In this document: positions 9,918 through 18,636 of the stretch, in pieces
Layout of the letters: each line of letters opens with the position of its first letter
Position numbering within the stretch: position 1 is the first letter of the stretch
Source: Burkholderiaceae bacterium
GTDB lineage: Bacteria; Pseudomonadota; Gammaproteobacteria; Burkholderiales; Burkholderiaceae_D
Direction of reading: 5' to 3'
Assembly (NCBI GenBank): GCA_031291325.1
Contig: JARLJG010000074.1
Location: forward strand, 26,068 to 90,067
DNA length: 64,000 nt
Position numbers and translations under genes: made by a program
The notes under the pieces: model-generated
Databases searched by the model: none
What the model was told of the DNA's origin: nothing
The model's input: the letters and a program-made list of their open reading frames with translations, nothing else

Positions 9918-10108
9918 TTATTCCTTGTCTTTGATGACACTCGCGTTGTAATGCGGCGAGATGAGCGGCGCAGGCATTGCAGCCTTCGGCAGGACGACTT
10001 CTTGAAATTTCTCGATTTCAAAATGGTATTTGCAGGTTTGAGCGCAACGGCGGTGATCAATCGGTCCATTCCGAAATCTTGTCGATAAGTATTGATCGTT
10101 TTATCCAA
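9918..10108 (-). pseudogene. Possible gene fragment with a frameshift
   Basis: Directly upstream of the previous gene. One frame reads DKTINTYRQDFGMDRLITAV then degenerates. A second frame continues with a plausible protein tail (KYHFEIEKFQEVVLP, then APLISPHYNASVIKDKE and a stop at 9918). This is consistent with one gene carrying a frameshift near 10040. The family is not recognised, and the call rests only on protein-like composition. Confidence 0.3.
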
Positions 10109-10266
10109 CAGGACAAAGGCGCCAAGTGCGAAAAATCCGAGTTTTGAATTAATCGACTTTCCTATACAATGTCCGACTTATATTTGAGCCGAGATGTGCA
10201 GGCCACGTCGCACCCACACACTATATTGCTTCAACAGGGGTCATTCCCCACGTTCCCACGACTATT

Positions 10267-12633
10267 ATGGCGCCCCAATCTTTGCCTATCGACGACGTAC
10301 TGCAACAAGCCATTGCTCATCATAAAGCAGGGCGTTTTCAAGAGGCGGAACGACTATACCGCGCCATCCTGCAAGTGCAATCCGGCCATCCGGACGCCAG
10401 CCATAATTTGGGTGTAATAGCAGCGCAGGTGGGGCGACATACTGCCGGGCTGCCGCTTTTGAAGGCAGCCTTCTTGAGCAATCCCCTTCACGAACGCTAT
10501 GCATTGTCTTATGCGGAAGCGCTTTTGGCGACGGGTCGACACACCGATGCGCTAAATATACTCGCGGACGCGGTGAAGCGCGGATTAGAGTCCGATGCGG
10601 TGCGCGTCCTGCAAAAAAAAATCAAGGCAGCATTACTAACTACATCCGGGCGCGCAAAGGAGGCGCCCCCTGCCGAAATGCAGCGGCTTGTTATCTTGTT
10701 TAGCGCAGGACGTTTTGCCGAAATGGAGGACGCTGCGCGCATCCTGGTCGAACGGCATCCGCACTCCGGGGTCGCATGGAAAGCTCTCGGCACAGCGTTA
10801 TTGAAGCAACGTAAAGACGCGATATACGCATTGCAACGGGCTGCCACACTTTTACCTAAAGACGCTGAAACTCTTAGCAATCTGGGAAACGCGTTGCTTG
10901 CCCATGGCCAAAGCAAAGACGCAGTGAATAGCTACCGGCGAGCACTGAAAATTAAGCCAGATTTTGTCGATGCGCACTACAATCTCGGCAACGCGCTCCA
11001 AAAAGACGGCCTACTTGCCGATGCCGTGTTGAGCTACCGACGAACGATTGCGCTGAATTCGAATTATGCCGATGCACACACCAATCTGGGCAATGCGTTG
11101 CTGGCCCTCGGACATGCCAAAGATGCGGTGCCGAGCTATAGGAGGACGATTGAACTTAGACCTGCCTTCCCCGAGGGTTATTACAACTTGGGCAATGCAC
11201 TGCAAGAAATCGGCCGTCTCGACGAAGCGATCGCAAGCTACCAAAAGGCGATTGAACTCGATCCAGAATATTCCGAAGCGCACAACAATTTGGGCAAGGC
11301 GTTGCGGGACTATGGACAACTAGATGGCGCTGTAGCTAGCCTGCGGCGAGTGATTCAACTTAAGCCAAACTATGCCAAGGCACACAGCAATCTACAGATT
11401 GCGAATTTTATTTCCGGCATGACTGCAATGGAGATGCTACCCGAGGCCAAACGTTTCGGCGATCTGGTGGCGCAACGAGCACAACCACATACGCATTGGG
11501 CAAATACACCGCAAACCGATCGCCTCCTGCGCATAGGTTTGGTTTCTGGGGATTTTTTCGCAAACCAAATAAGCCACTTTCTGGAAAGCGTCTTGGTTTC
11601 ACTGACGAAAATTGGCGCCGGACGGCACGAATTCATTGCCTACTACAATCGTTCCCGCAGCGATGCCGTAACCGAACGGTTAAAGGCTTGCTGTTGCGAC
11701 TGGCATTTTGTGGGCGAGATGTCCGACGAAAATCTGGCGCAATTGATTCGAGATGACCGGATCGATATCTTGATCGATCTTTCCGGGCATACCCTTCATA
11801 ATCGTTTGCCGATGTTTGCATGGAAACCGGCGCCTGTGCAGGCAGGTTGGCTTGGCTATTTCCCGACCACCGGCCTTGACGCGATCGATTATCGGATTAC
11901 CGACCCCTGGATTCCATCGCAAGCCGACGAGGTCTATTTCACTGAAAAAATCTATCGCCTGCCGGAGACCACGCTCTGCTTCACCCCACCCGACATGGAT
12001 TTGCAGGTTAATCGGCTTCCAGCATCTGTCAATGGGCAACTCACTTTCGGTTGTCTCAACGAGTTAATAAAAATGACCGATGCGGTGGTAGCGCTGCGCG
12101 CCAAAGTGTTGCATGCAGTTCCCGAAAGCCGTCTATTGCTAAAAGCCAAGCAAATCGATATGCCCGATGTGCGACAACGCACGATTGAGCGATTTGCTTC
12201 GCATGGAATTGAGTCGAATCGCCTGATACTTGAAGGGCAAACATCGCGAGTTGAACACCTCGCGACATACCAGCGCATAGACATCGCGTTGGACCCTTTT
12301 CCCATTCCAGGGGGAACCATCACTGTCGAAGCGCTTTGGATGGGTGTACCGGTGCTCACGCTAGTGAATAATCATTTCATGACGCACGTAGGAGAAAGCG
12401 TCATGCAAAATGCCGGACTTCCCGACTGGATCGCCACAAACTTCGACGACTATGTCGCTCGTGCAGTCATGCATGCCAGCGACTTGCAAGGCTTGGCCGC
12501 ATTGCGCGACAGCCTGCGGCAAAGAGTGCTAGCCTCCCCGCTATTTGACGCGCCACGATTTGCAGCTCATTTTGCAGCGGCGCTACGAGACATGTGGGCG
12601 CAGTGGTGCAGTAAAAGAACAGAGAAAGTGTAA
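10267..12633 (+). CDS. TPR protein with GT41 O-GlcNAc transferase-like (SPINDLY) domain
   Basis: 788 residues. Residues ~8-375 are tandem tetratricopeptide repeats (DAHYNLGNALQKDGLLADAV, DAHTNLGNALLALGHAKDAV and others). Residues ~400-780 form the GT41 catalytic region: LRIGLVSGDFFANQISHFLE, DILIDLSGHTLHNRLPMFAW, PVQAGWLGYFPTTGLDAIDY, and the nucleotide-sugar-binding half TFGCLNELIKMTDAVVAL and DIALDPFPIPGGTITVEALW. Family members transfer GlcNAc (or another sugar) from a nucleotide sugar to Ser/Thr of proteins; the TPR superhelix selects the substrate. There is no signal peptide, so it is cytoplasmic. It converges on the secretion operon with 10 nt between the stops. A modifying role for pilus-like or secreted proteins is possible but unproven. 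Confidence 0.88.
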   Translation: MAPQSLPIDDVLQQAIAHHKAGRFQEAERLYRAILQVQSGHPDASHNLGVIAAQVGRHTAGLPLLKAAFLSNPLHERYALSYAEALLATGRHTDALNILADAVKRGLESDAVRVLQKKIKAALLTTSGRAKEAPPAEMQRLVILFSAGRFAEMEDAARILVERHPHSGVAWKALGTALLKQRKDAIYALQRAATLLPKDAETLSNLGNALLAHGQSKDAVNSYRRALKIKPDFVDAHYNLGNALQKDGLLADAVLSYRRTIALNSNYADAHTNLGNALLALGHAKDAVPSYRRTIELRPAFPEGYYNLGNALQEIGRLDEAIASYQKAIELDPEYSEAHNNLGKALRDYGQLDGAVASLRRVIQLKPNYAKAHSNLQIANFISGMTAMEMLPEAKRFGDLVAQRAQPHTHWANTPQTDRLLRIGLVSGDFFANQISHFLESVLVSLTKIGAGRHEFIAYYNRSRSDAVTERLKACCCDWHFVGEMSDENLAQLIRDDRIDILIDLSGHTLHNRLPMFAWKPAPVQAGWLGYFPTTGLDAIDYRITDPWIPSQADEVYFTEKIYRLPETTLCFTPPDMDLQVNRLPASVNGQLTFGCLNELIKMTDAVVALRAKVLHAVPESRLLLKAKQIDMPDVRQRTIERFASHGIESNRLILEGQTSRVEHLATYQRIDIALDPFPIPGGTITVEALWMGVPVLTLVNNHFMTHVGESVMQNAGLPDWIATNFDDYVARAVMHASDLQGLAALRDSLRQRVLASPLFDAPRFAAHFAAALRDMWAQWCSKRTEKV

Positions 12634-12643
12634 TTGCAGCCCA

Positions 12644-13156
12644 TTATTGTCCCAACGTCGCCCGAATCTCAAAAGCCACGGTCTCCAACGCCCCACGCTC
12701 GACGCTCTGTTGATGGACCAGATAGACGTTTTTCAAAGCACGTTGCGTGGACAGTGCAGCGAGGTAGGCAACCAAAGCCTTACGATCTTTCGCCTCACCA
12801 CCCAATGCAATGGTACGATTGAGCTTGTCGGGCTTGAACTCCAGCAACTCGATATCGTGACCGGTCACTTTCTCGACCGCCTGAAACAGCGACGCCCACG
12901 GGAAATCGCGCTCCATCCTCAACTGCGTCCATCGTTTCAGGTTTTCCTGTTCTGCGCGGCCTGGGGGCGGCGTCTTGGAAGCATTTTGTATTGCCGCCAG
13001 TTTATCGTTGCGCGCCGCCGCCCGCTCGACAATCCGATATTGTTGCAGTGCTAAAAAGCCCAACCAGGCGGTTGCCGCCAACCCAACGGCAGCGCCCAGC
13101 AACAGCCATGACGTGGATTTGGGCTGCGGGCGTAGATAACGTTTCAAATCGTCCAT
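12644..13156 (-). CDS. PilN/GspL-C-like inner-membrane assembly protein
   Basis: 170 residues; last gene of the secretion operon, 3 nt after the preceding gene. A basic cytoplasmic N-terminus (MDDLKRYLRPQPKSTS) leads into one transmembrane helix (WLLLGAAVGLAATAWLGFLAL), then a coiled-coil-like stretch and a periplasmic alpha/beta domain (FPWASLFQAVEKVTGHDIEL). This is the topology of PilN and of the C-terminal half of GspL, which connect the cytoplasmic PilM/GspL ring to PilO/GspM in the periplasm. Sequence similarity within this group is low, so the call rests on topology and on the PilM-like neighbour. Confidence 0.65.
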   Translation of the reverse strand: MDDLKRYLRPQPKSTSWLLLGAAVGLAATAWLGFLALQQYRIVERAAARNDKLAAIQNASKTPPPGRAEQENLKRWTQLRMERDFPWASLFQAVEKVTGHDIELLEFKPDKLNRTIALGGEAKDRKALVAYLAALSTQRALKNVYLVHQQSVERGALETVAFEIRATLGQ

Positions 13157-13159
13157 GAT

Positions 13160-13936
13160 TTAATTCCAGGCGTCATGCTTCAATTGAACGGCCTGGACTT
13201 CCGGGAAACAGGCGGAAATCATTTCGCTCGGCGGCGTCAGCTGCGATGCATCGGTCGACCAGCACACCACGCCTGCAATATCCGTATAACCGCTGCCGAT
13301 CCGGCGCAATAAGCGCAAGCGCGTGTCGTCCAGCGATCTGGTGTAAGGTTCGACATCGTGCCCAAGCAGCCCTGCCTTGCCGTAGATCATGGCGCCGATC
13401 CGATTCGCTTCCTCCAGCAGCAACAGCGTCGAGCCAGTCTTGTTCTTGAAGCGCTGCCGGCAATAAGCCGCCGCAGAAAGCGGCAGCACCGCAGTCAAGC
13501 GCAAACCTCGGGCTTGGACGACGGCAATCAACGCTTCCAGCCACGGGCGCGGCAATGCGTAAGCCAGCCCCATGCCGCCGTATTGGCGGAATTCGGCCCG
13601 CATCACCCAATCGTCGTCGATGCTCATGCCGAGTTTCTCGAAACAGATGTTGGCATAGCTGTCGATCTCGGCGGGCTGGCGCAACGCCTCTTGCCACGGC
13701 ATCGTCGCGATGGCGGCAATGTCGTCCGTGACGGTCACGATCAGCCGGCTTCCCTTGCGCACCGGACGCGTCTGCTCGTCCAACATCTTTTCCAAGGCAT
13801 GCAATAATGCGGCGGCAGCGGCGTTGGTTGTCGGCGGTGTAGGAAACGTCTGCAGAGCGGATTTGCGACCGCGCTGCAGCCGGCAATGCCCGGGGAACAG
13901 GCCAACGTAAATGGTTTCAGGCCACAAAGGTGACAC
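13160..13936 (-). CDS. PilM/GspL-like actin-fold protein
   Basis: 258 residues. I choose the GTG at 13936: AGGAGG lies 6 nt upstream inside the end of gspE, and a longer open frame begins with an unlikely Arg-rich stretch antisense-like in composition. The gene overlaps gspE by 20 nt, implying coupled translation. It lacks a membrane helix and has alternating alpha/beta segments (SRLIVTVTDDIAAIATMPW, ALPRPWLEALIAVVQARGL, GSTLLLLEEANRIGAMIY) consistent with an ASKHA-fold PilM / GspL cytoplasmic domain that docks the assembly ATPase to the membrane platform. Together with the next gene it appears to be a split GspL. Similarity is distant; function is inferred from context. Confidence 0.6.
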   Translation of the reverse strand: MSPLWPETIYVGLFPGHCRLQRGRKSALQTFPTPPTTNAAAAALLHALEKMLDEQTRPVRKGSRLIVTVTDDIAAIATMPWQEALRQPAEIDSYANICFEKLGMSIDDDWVMRAEFRQYGGMGLAYALPRPWLEALIAVVQARGLRLTAVLPLSAAAYCRQRFKNKTGSTLLLLEEANRIGAMIYGKAGLLGHDVEPYTRSLDDTRLRLLRRIGSGYTDIAGVVCWSTDASQLTPPSEMISACFPEVQAVQLKHDAWN

Positions 13937-15572
13937 GATTGACCTCCTGTAAGGTTGTGTGACCTTCTTTGACCAGTTCCAGCGCCACGTCCCGCAGGAA
14001 TCGCGTTCCTTCCTTGCGCGCCTGCTCCTTGAGCGCGCGGATCGATGCGCGGCCAATGATCATTTCACGGATTTCGTCGGTCAGGCGCAAGACTTCGGCA
14101 ACTGCGCGGCGTCCCTTGTAGCCGGTGTTGCGGCATTGCGGGCAACCGCGCCCCGCATGAAAGCGATAATTTTCCGGGTCCTTGATGCCCGATTCGGCCA
14201 GCAAGGCCGCGTCGATTTCGACCGGTTCGTTGCAGTTCGCGCAATTCTGGCGCAACAGCCGCTGCGCGACGACGCCGGTCAGCGACGACACAAAATTGTA
14301 GGGGTCGACGCCCATATGCATGAAGCGGCCGATCACGTCGAAGGTGTTGTTGGCATGCACCGAGGTGAACACCATGTGGCCAGTCAACGCCGACTGCACC
14401 GCGATCTGCGCGGTTTCCGGGTCGCGGATTTCGCCGACCAGGATCTTGTCGGGGTCATGCCGCAGGATCGAGCGCAGACCGACCGCGAAGGTCAGTCCCT
14501 TCTTTTCATTCACGGGGATTTGCAGCACGCCGGGCAACTGGTATTCGACCGGGTCTTCGATGGTGATGAACTTGTCTTCGCCGTGGTTGATTTCGGTCAA
14601 GGCGGCATACAGCGTGGTGGTCTTGCCGGAACCTGTGGGGCCGGTTACCAGCATCATGCCGTACGGTTCGGCGGCCAGGCGGCGCAACAAGCGGATGGTT
14701 TCCTTGTCGAAGCCTAACGAATCGAGCGTCAGGCGTTGCACGCTATCAATCAATGCCTGTTTGTCCAGAATGCGCAGAACCGCATCTTCGCCGTGGATGC
14801 TGGGCATGATCGAGACGCGAATGTCGATATCGCGGCCCTTGGCGGCGACGCGGAAACGGCCGTCTTGCGGTATCCGCTTTTCGGCAATGTCGAGCTCGGC
14901 CAATACCTTGATGCGCGCGATCGCCTGCTCGGACAAGGCTGGATTGTTGACGCTGGCAATCCGATTGAGCACGCCGTCGATGCGGAATTTAATCACCAGC
15001 CCTTGCGGCAGCGATTCCAGGTGGATATCGCTGGCTTCGAAGCGCAACGCATCGAATACGGTCGAGTTGATCAAACGCACCGCCGGGCTGGCTTCGCCCT
15101 GAATCGAGGTCAAGGTCAAGTCGGCACTGGCGTCGCGCGTCAGTTCGCCGATTTGGCCGTCCAGACCCACCGCATCGGCCACCGCGCTAAATGCGGATTC
15201 GTGCTGATCCAGCTTGCTTTGTATGACTTGCGGGTCGGCGAAATAGATTTCGTGCAGCGGCAACGGCAATTTGGCGAGCCAAGCGCCCAGCTCGCGCTCC
15301 AGCGGAATACCGATGACGGCGCACAGCTGTTGTGTTTGGTTGAAGCCGACGACAACCAGGCGCTCCACCATGTCGGCGTAGGAGACGTGGTCGAACGCCG
15401 GTTCCAGGTTCCAGCCGTCGCTGGTATCGAGCAGCGGATAGCCGATCAGCTCCGCGCTGGCGGCCAACAGCTGTTCGCGTGGTTGAGCGAACCGATCGGC
15501 CAGCAGGTTCAGCCATTGCTCGGGCGGCTCGGCGGCTTTACGGGCGTCGGCTATGTCTTGAAGCGTCAACAT
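13917..15572 (-). CDS. gspE: GspE/PilB-family secretion ATPase
   Basis: 551 residues. The N-terminal ~150 residues are an MshE-N/GspE-N-like domain. The core has the Walker A GPTGSGKTTTLYAALTEIN, the Asp box (FITIEDPVEYQLPGVLQ), Walker B (ILVGEIRDPETAQIA) and the His box (TGHMVFTSVHANN). A C-terminal four-Cys zinc motif (CANC and CPQCRNTGYKGR) is present, as in assembly-type ATPases but not in PilT retraction ATPases. It hydrolyses ATP in the cytoplasm to drive pseudopilus assembly. It lies 15 nt after gspF and overlaps the PilM-like gene by 20 nt. Confidence 0.93.
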   Translation of the reverse strand: MLTLQDIADARKAAEPPEQWLNLLADRFAQPREQLLAASAELIGYPLLDTSDGWNLEPAFDHVSYADMVERLVVVGFNQTQQLCAVIGIPLERELGAWLAKLPLPLHEIYFADPQVIQSKLDQHESAFSAVADAVGLDGQIGELTRDASADLTLTSIQGEASPAVRLINSTVFDALRFEASDIHLESLPQGLVIKFRIDGVLNRIASVNNPALSEQAIARIKVLAELDIAEKRIPQDGRFRVAAKGRDIDIRVSIMPSIHGEDAVLRILDKQALIDSVQRLTLDSLGFDKETIRLLRRLAAEPYGMMLVTGPTGSGKTTTLYAALTEINHGEDKFITIEDPVEYQLPGVLQIPVNEKKGLTFAVGLRSILRHDPDKILVGEIRDPETAQIAVQSALTGHMVFTSVHANNTFDVIGRFMHMGVDPYNFVSSLTGVVAQRLLRQNCANCNEPVEIDAALLAESGIKDPENYRFHAGRGCPQCRNTGYKGRRAVAEVLRLTDEIREMIIGRASIRALKEQARKEGTRFLRDVALELVKEGHTTLQEVNRVTFVA

Positions 15573-15587
15573 GGGAATGTGATTGAA

Positions 15588-16772
15588 TTAGACGGCATTG
15601 GCCAAATCGAATATAGGGGAATACAGCATCAAGACGATAGTGCCGATCACCAGCCCGATGCCGACCATCAAGGCCGGTTCGATCAAGCGTCCGGCGGTAT
15701 CGATCCAGGTCGCCATTTCCTGGTCGTAAAAATCGGCGATCCTTTCCATCATGTCGTCCAGGTTGCCGGAAGATTCCCCGGCCACCAGCAAGCGCTGCGC
15801 GACTTCGGTGCTCAAGCCGCATTCCGCCATCACGACCGACATCGGCTTGCCTTCGGCAACCGACTGGGTGGCGCTCTGGATATCGCTTTGCATACCTAGC
15901 GGCAGTGAGCCGGCGGTCATTTTCATGGCGGCCAGGACGCTTACGCCGCTGCGGAGCAGCATGCCCAGCGTGCGATACATGCGCGCCATTTGCAGGATCC
16001 AGACCTTTTCGCCGATATACGGGGCGGCGAGCACTTTGCGAAACAGCACGGCGCGCGTGCGCGGATGCAGCGCCACCGACAAGATGACGGCGACGCAACT
16101 CAGGAAGCCGGACCAGGCCAGTGCGGTATGGTGCATGACGAAGCCTCCCCAGATCTGGATGAAACCGGGCTGCGCATGGTTGTGGATCGCCACATCGTCG
16201 AACACGATGCTAAAACGCGGCACCACGTACATCATCAGGAAGGCGATGACGATAAAACTGACGGACAGTAGAATGGCGGGGTAGATCGCTGCCGAGACCA
16301 GTTTTCCGCGAATTTCATCGACTTGCCGTTGGTATTGCATGAAACGCTGGATCGATGCGCGCACGGTGCCGGTGGTTTCGCTGGCGCGCACCATCGCCAC
16401 ATACAGCGGAGAAAAGATCGACGGCAAGCTGGCCATCGATTCCGACAATTGCTTGCCGTCCTTCAGCCCTTTGAGCAGCGTGTCGTAAATCGCGCGATTG
16501 CGGCCGCCGCGATCGTTGTGCCCGAGGATGTCGATGGCGTCGACCACCGGCTGGCCGGCGTCCAGCAAGGAGTGCAACTGCTGGTTGAAGACCGCCAGGT
16601 TGAACGACTTGCCGCCCGATTGGCGCAGCCAGGCATTGCGCAATTCGTGCAAATCGAGCAGCTTCGCGCCGCTCGCTTCGACAAAGCGGCGCGCCTCATC
16701 GGTGCTCACCGCATCGATGTCGATCAGTTCGACTGCCATGCCGGCAGTCAGTACCTTGGCGCGGAAACGCAT
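15588..16772 (-). CDS. gspF: GspF/PilC-family inner-membrane platform protein
   Basis: 394 residues, a little under the usual ~400. Two T2SSF domains are visible: residues ~65-185 (FNLAVFNQQLHSLLDAGQPV, then YVAMVRASETTGTVRASIQ) and ~265-385 (RTLGMLLRSGVSVLAAMKMT, RLLVAGESSGNLDDMMERI). Three hydrophobic helices are present (AIYPAILLSVSFIVIAFLMM, LAWSGFLSCVAVILSVAL, PALMVGIGLVIGTIVLMLYS). GspF is the polytopic core that couples GspE to pseudopilin addition. It follows gspG by 21 nt. Confidence 0.93.
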   Translation of the reverse strand: MRFRAKVLTAGMAVELIDIDAVSTDEARRFVEASGAKLLDLHELRNAWLRQSGGKSFNLAVFNQQLHSLLDAGQPVVDAIDILGHNDRGGRNRAIYDTLLKGLKDGKQLSESMASLPSIFSPLYVAMVRASETTGTVRASIQRFMQYQRQVDEIRGKLVSAAIYPAILLSVSFIVIAFLMMYVVPRFSIVFDDVAIHNHAQPGFIQIWGGFVMHHTALAWSGFLSCVAVILSVALHPRTRAVLFRKVLAAPYIGEKVWILQMARMYRTLGMLLRSGVSVLAAMKMTAGSLPLGMQSDIQSATQSVAEGKPMSVVMAECGLSTEVAQRLLVAGESSGNLDDMMERIADFYDQEMATWIDTAGRLIEPALMVGIGLVIGTIVLMLYSPIFDLANAV

Positions 16773-16793
16773 CGCTTGGCTACCTGTGGGCGT

Positions 16794-17213
16794 TTAATTG
16801 GTGATGTCGGCGGCGTCGCCGGTGCCGCCTGCCTGACCGTCCGATCCATAGGAAATCAGGTCGTAGTCCTTGCCCTGTGTGGCGCTCGGAATCGTATACA
16901 CGTAGGCATTGCCCCACGGATCGGGGGGGACCGGTTTTTTCAGGTAAGGGCCGTTCCAGTTTGGCTCGCTGGACGTGCCCGGCGCCGAATACAGCGCGGC
17001 CAGCCCTTCGGTCATGGTCGGGTAATGATTGGTGTCGACGCGGAATTGATCGAGCGCCTGGCCGATGCCCTCGATTTGCGCTGCGGCGACCTGGCGTTGC
17101 GACTTGCCGACTTCGCCGAAATACTTCGGCCCGACGTAGGCGACCAGCATGCCGATGATCAATAACACCACCAGCAGTTCAAGCAGGGTAAAACCGCGCT
17201 GTTTGATTTTCAT
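16794..17213 (-). CDS. gspG: Major pseudopilin GspG
   Basis: 139 residues from the ATG at 17213, which has GGAG 8 nt upstream; an ATG two codons earlier would leave only 2 nt. A short basic leader ends in G, followed by the class III signal FTLLELLVVLLIIGMLVAYV with Glu at +5, recognised by prepilin peptidase. The C-terminal half has the GspG signature (LDQFRVDTNHYPTMTEGLAAL, then WNGPYLKKPVPPDPWGNAY), including the Asp residues of the calcium site. It forms the pseudopilus shaft. No prepilin peptidase gene is in the window, so processing must rely on one elsewhere. Confidence 0.95.
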   Translation of the reverse strand: MKIKQRGFTLLELLVVLLIIGMLVAYVGPKYFGEVGKSQRQVAAAQIEGIGQALDQFRVDTNHYPTMTEGLAALYSAPGTSSEPNWNGPYLKKPVPPDPWGNAYVYTIPSATQGKDYDLISYGSDGQAGGTGDAADITN

Positions 17214-17241
17214 TTTCATTGCTCCTTTTTAATTGTCACCA

Positions 17242-17751
17242 CTAATTCTGTTGATTTTGCAGACTCTGGCTACATGCATTCGGCGGATAAACAAATTGCC
17301 AGGACTGATAAGTCGTTGCACCGTTAAAGCTACACAAAGCGTCCGGAAAACCATTTACTTTAATCGGCTTTTGCGTCGACATTGAATAAACGCCCATGAC
17401 TTTGCCATCTGAATCTTTCAGGATGCCCCAATCCTGGCTGGCGGTTATCGGATCGAAGTACAGACGGCGCAATTGCCGCTGCAAGGTCGAGGTTCGCTTG
17501 TCCTCTAACAGCGCCTCCAAGTTCTGCGGGTAGGTTTTCGAGGAGCCGGGCGAATTCTGGTAGTAGTTCATGATCGCTTGCTGGTAGGCCTGGCCGACAA
17601 ACAACAGTTCGGCTTCCTTGGCGCGGCGATCCTTGGTCAACGAGTTTTCCAACGCGCGCAAGGTGACGATCGACAGCGTCGCCACCATGAATAGCGCGAT
17701 CAGGTAGGTGAAGCCCTGTTGTCGGCGGGCGTTTCGCATGCTGCTTACCAT
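17242..17751 (-). CDS. Minor pseudopilin lacking Glu+5
   Basis: 169 residues. The leader MVSSMRNARRQQG is followed by FTYLIALFMVATLSIVTLRA. Position +5 after the cleavage Gly is Ile rather than Glu; loss of Glu5 is typical of tip pseudopilins such as GspK. The rest (DRRAKEAELLFVGQAYQQAI, YPQNLEALLEDKR, WGILKDSDGKVMGVYS) matches a family of type II secretion-associated pseudopilins from betaproteobacterial loci. It overlaps the preceding gene by 7 nt; start at 17751 or at the second Met (17739). It is probably part of the pseudopilus tip. Confidence 0.8.
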   Translation of the reverse strand: MVSSMRNARRQQGFTYLIALFMVATLSIVTLRALENSLTKDRRAKEAELLFVGQAYQQAIMNYYQNSPGSSKTYPQNLEALLEDKRTSTLQRQLRRLYFDPITASQDWGILKDSDGKVMGVYSMSTQKPIKVNGFPDALCSFNGATTYQSWQFVYPPNACSQSLQNQQN

Positions 17752-18140
17752 GATGCCAGCCAGGTGCCGTTCTTGGCCATATTCGGCGAGCCGCTATGGA
17801 TGTCGTACACCGCGCCCAGGCTGGGGTTGCTTGGGGCGACGACGACCCAGCTATTGGAACTCTGCGTGAACGGGTCGGTCGGCACCGCGCGCAAGTAGTT
17901 CTTGGTCACCAGGTCGGCCAATTCATTCGGATACACGCTTTGATCGGAGAAATAATGGTCGATCGCGCTGCGCATGATATACAAGTCTTCGCGCAAGACG
18001 TTCTCTTGCGCGGTTTCGATATTGCTGAAGTAACGCGGCACCGCGATCGACAGAATGGTCGCCAGGATCGCCAAGGCGACGATCAATTCGATCAAGGAGA
18101 ATCCGCGCGCGCGTAGTGTCACCATAGTCACCGTCACCAT
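17745..18140 (-). CDS. Pseudopilin
   Basis: 131 residues. The leader ends in RARG, followed by FSLIELIVALAILATILSIA, with Glu at +5. The downstream part is GspG-like (NVLREDLYIMRSAIDHYFSD, YPNELADLVTKNYLRAVPTD) with a short tail containing SSNSWVVVAPSN. The conserved Pro-Tyr-Asp/Asp-Pro-Phe pattern is that of small type II pseudopilins. It overlaps the next pseudopilin gene by 7 nt and follows the previous one by 1 nt, so the cluster is translated as a unit. Confidence 0.85.
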   Translation of the reverse strand: MVTVTMVTLRARGFSLIELIVALAILATILSIAVPRYFSNIETAQENVLREDLYIMRSAIDHYFSDQSVYPNELADLVTKNYLRAVPTDPFTQSSNSWVVVAPSNPSLGAVYDIHSGSPNMAKNGTWLASW

Positions 18141-18141
18141 G

Positions 18142-18636
18142 TCACCATTGGCTGTAAGGGACGCCGTTCAACCCGACTTGGGTCGAGGTCGAGTACACGT
18201 CGAACACATCGGTCCCGGGGGCCGGACTGTCAGGCGGCGACTCGTAGCTGCGCAAGCCCCAGGTAGCCAAGGCCGGGGTGGTTTGGTCCGGGTAAAACGG
18301 ATCGCGCGGGATGCTGCGCAGGAAATACAGCTGTTGGACCGGGGTTGCGACGGTCGGCACCCCGCCGGAAAGTTCGGTCAGGCTGGGCGGATAGCCGCTC
18401 GGCACTTGCCCGAGCGAAATCACGCCGCTGGCCGTCGCCTGCTTGTAGGCATCGATTGCATTGCGAATGTCGCGCAAGGCAATGCGCAATTGATATTCCT
18501 TCTCGCGCGTGATCGAGGTTTCGATGACCGGCATGGCCACCGATGCCAGCACGCCGAGTATGGCGACCGACACCACCAGTTCGACGATCGAGAAACCGGC
18601 GTCGCGGCGCAAGCGGGGATGGCATGCTGCGCTCAA
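18142..18636 (-). CDS. Pseudopilin
   Basis: 164 residues. The class III leader MSAACHPRLRRDAG is followed by FSIVELVVSVAILGVLASVA, with Glu at +5. The body shows ALRDIRNAIDAYKQATASG, then GYPPSLTELSGGV and LRSIPRDPFYPDQ, the GspG/GspH-like arrangement, and ends with a region shared with its neighbour (VFDVYSTSTQVGLNGVPYSQ). It starts 4 nt inside the end of the secretin gene. It probably forms part of the pseudopilus; which position cannot be told from sequence alone. Confidence 0.85.
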   Translation of the reverse strand: MSAACHPRLRRDAGFSIVELVVSVAILGVLASVAMPVIETSITREKEYQLRIALRDIRNAIDAYKQATASGVISLGQVPSGYPPSLTELSGGVPTVATPVQQLYFLRSIPRDPFYPDQTTPALATWGLRSYESPPDSPAPGTDVFDVYSTSTQVGLNGVPYSQW

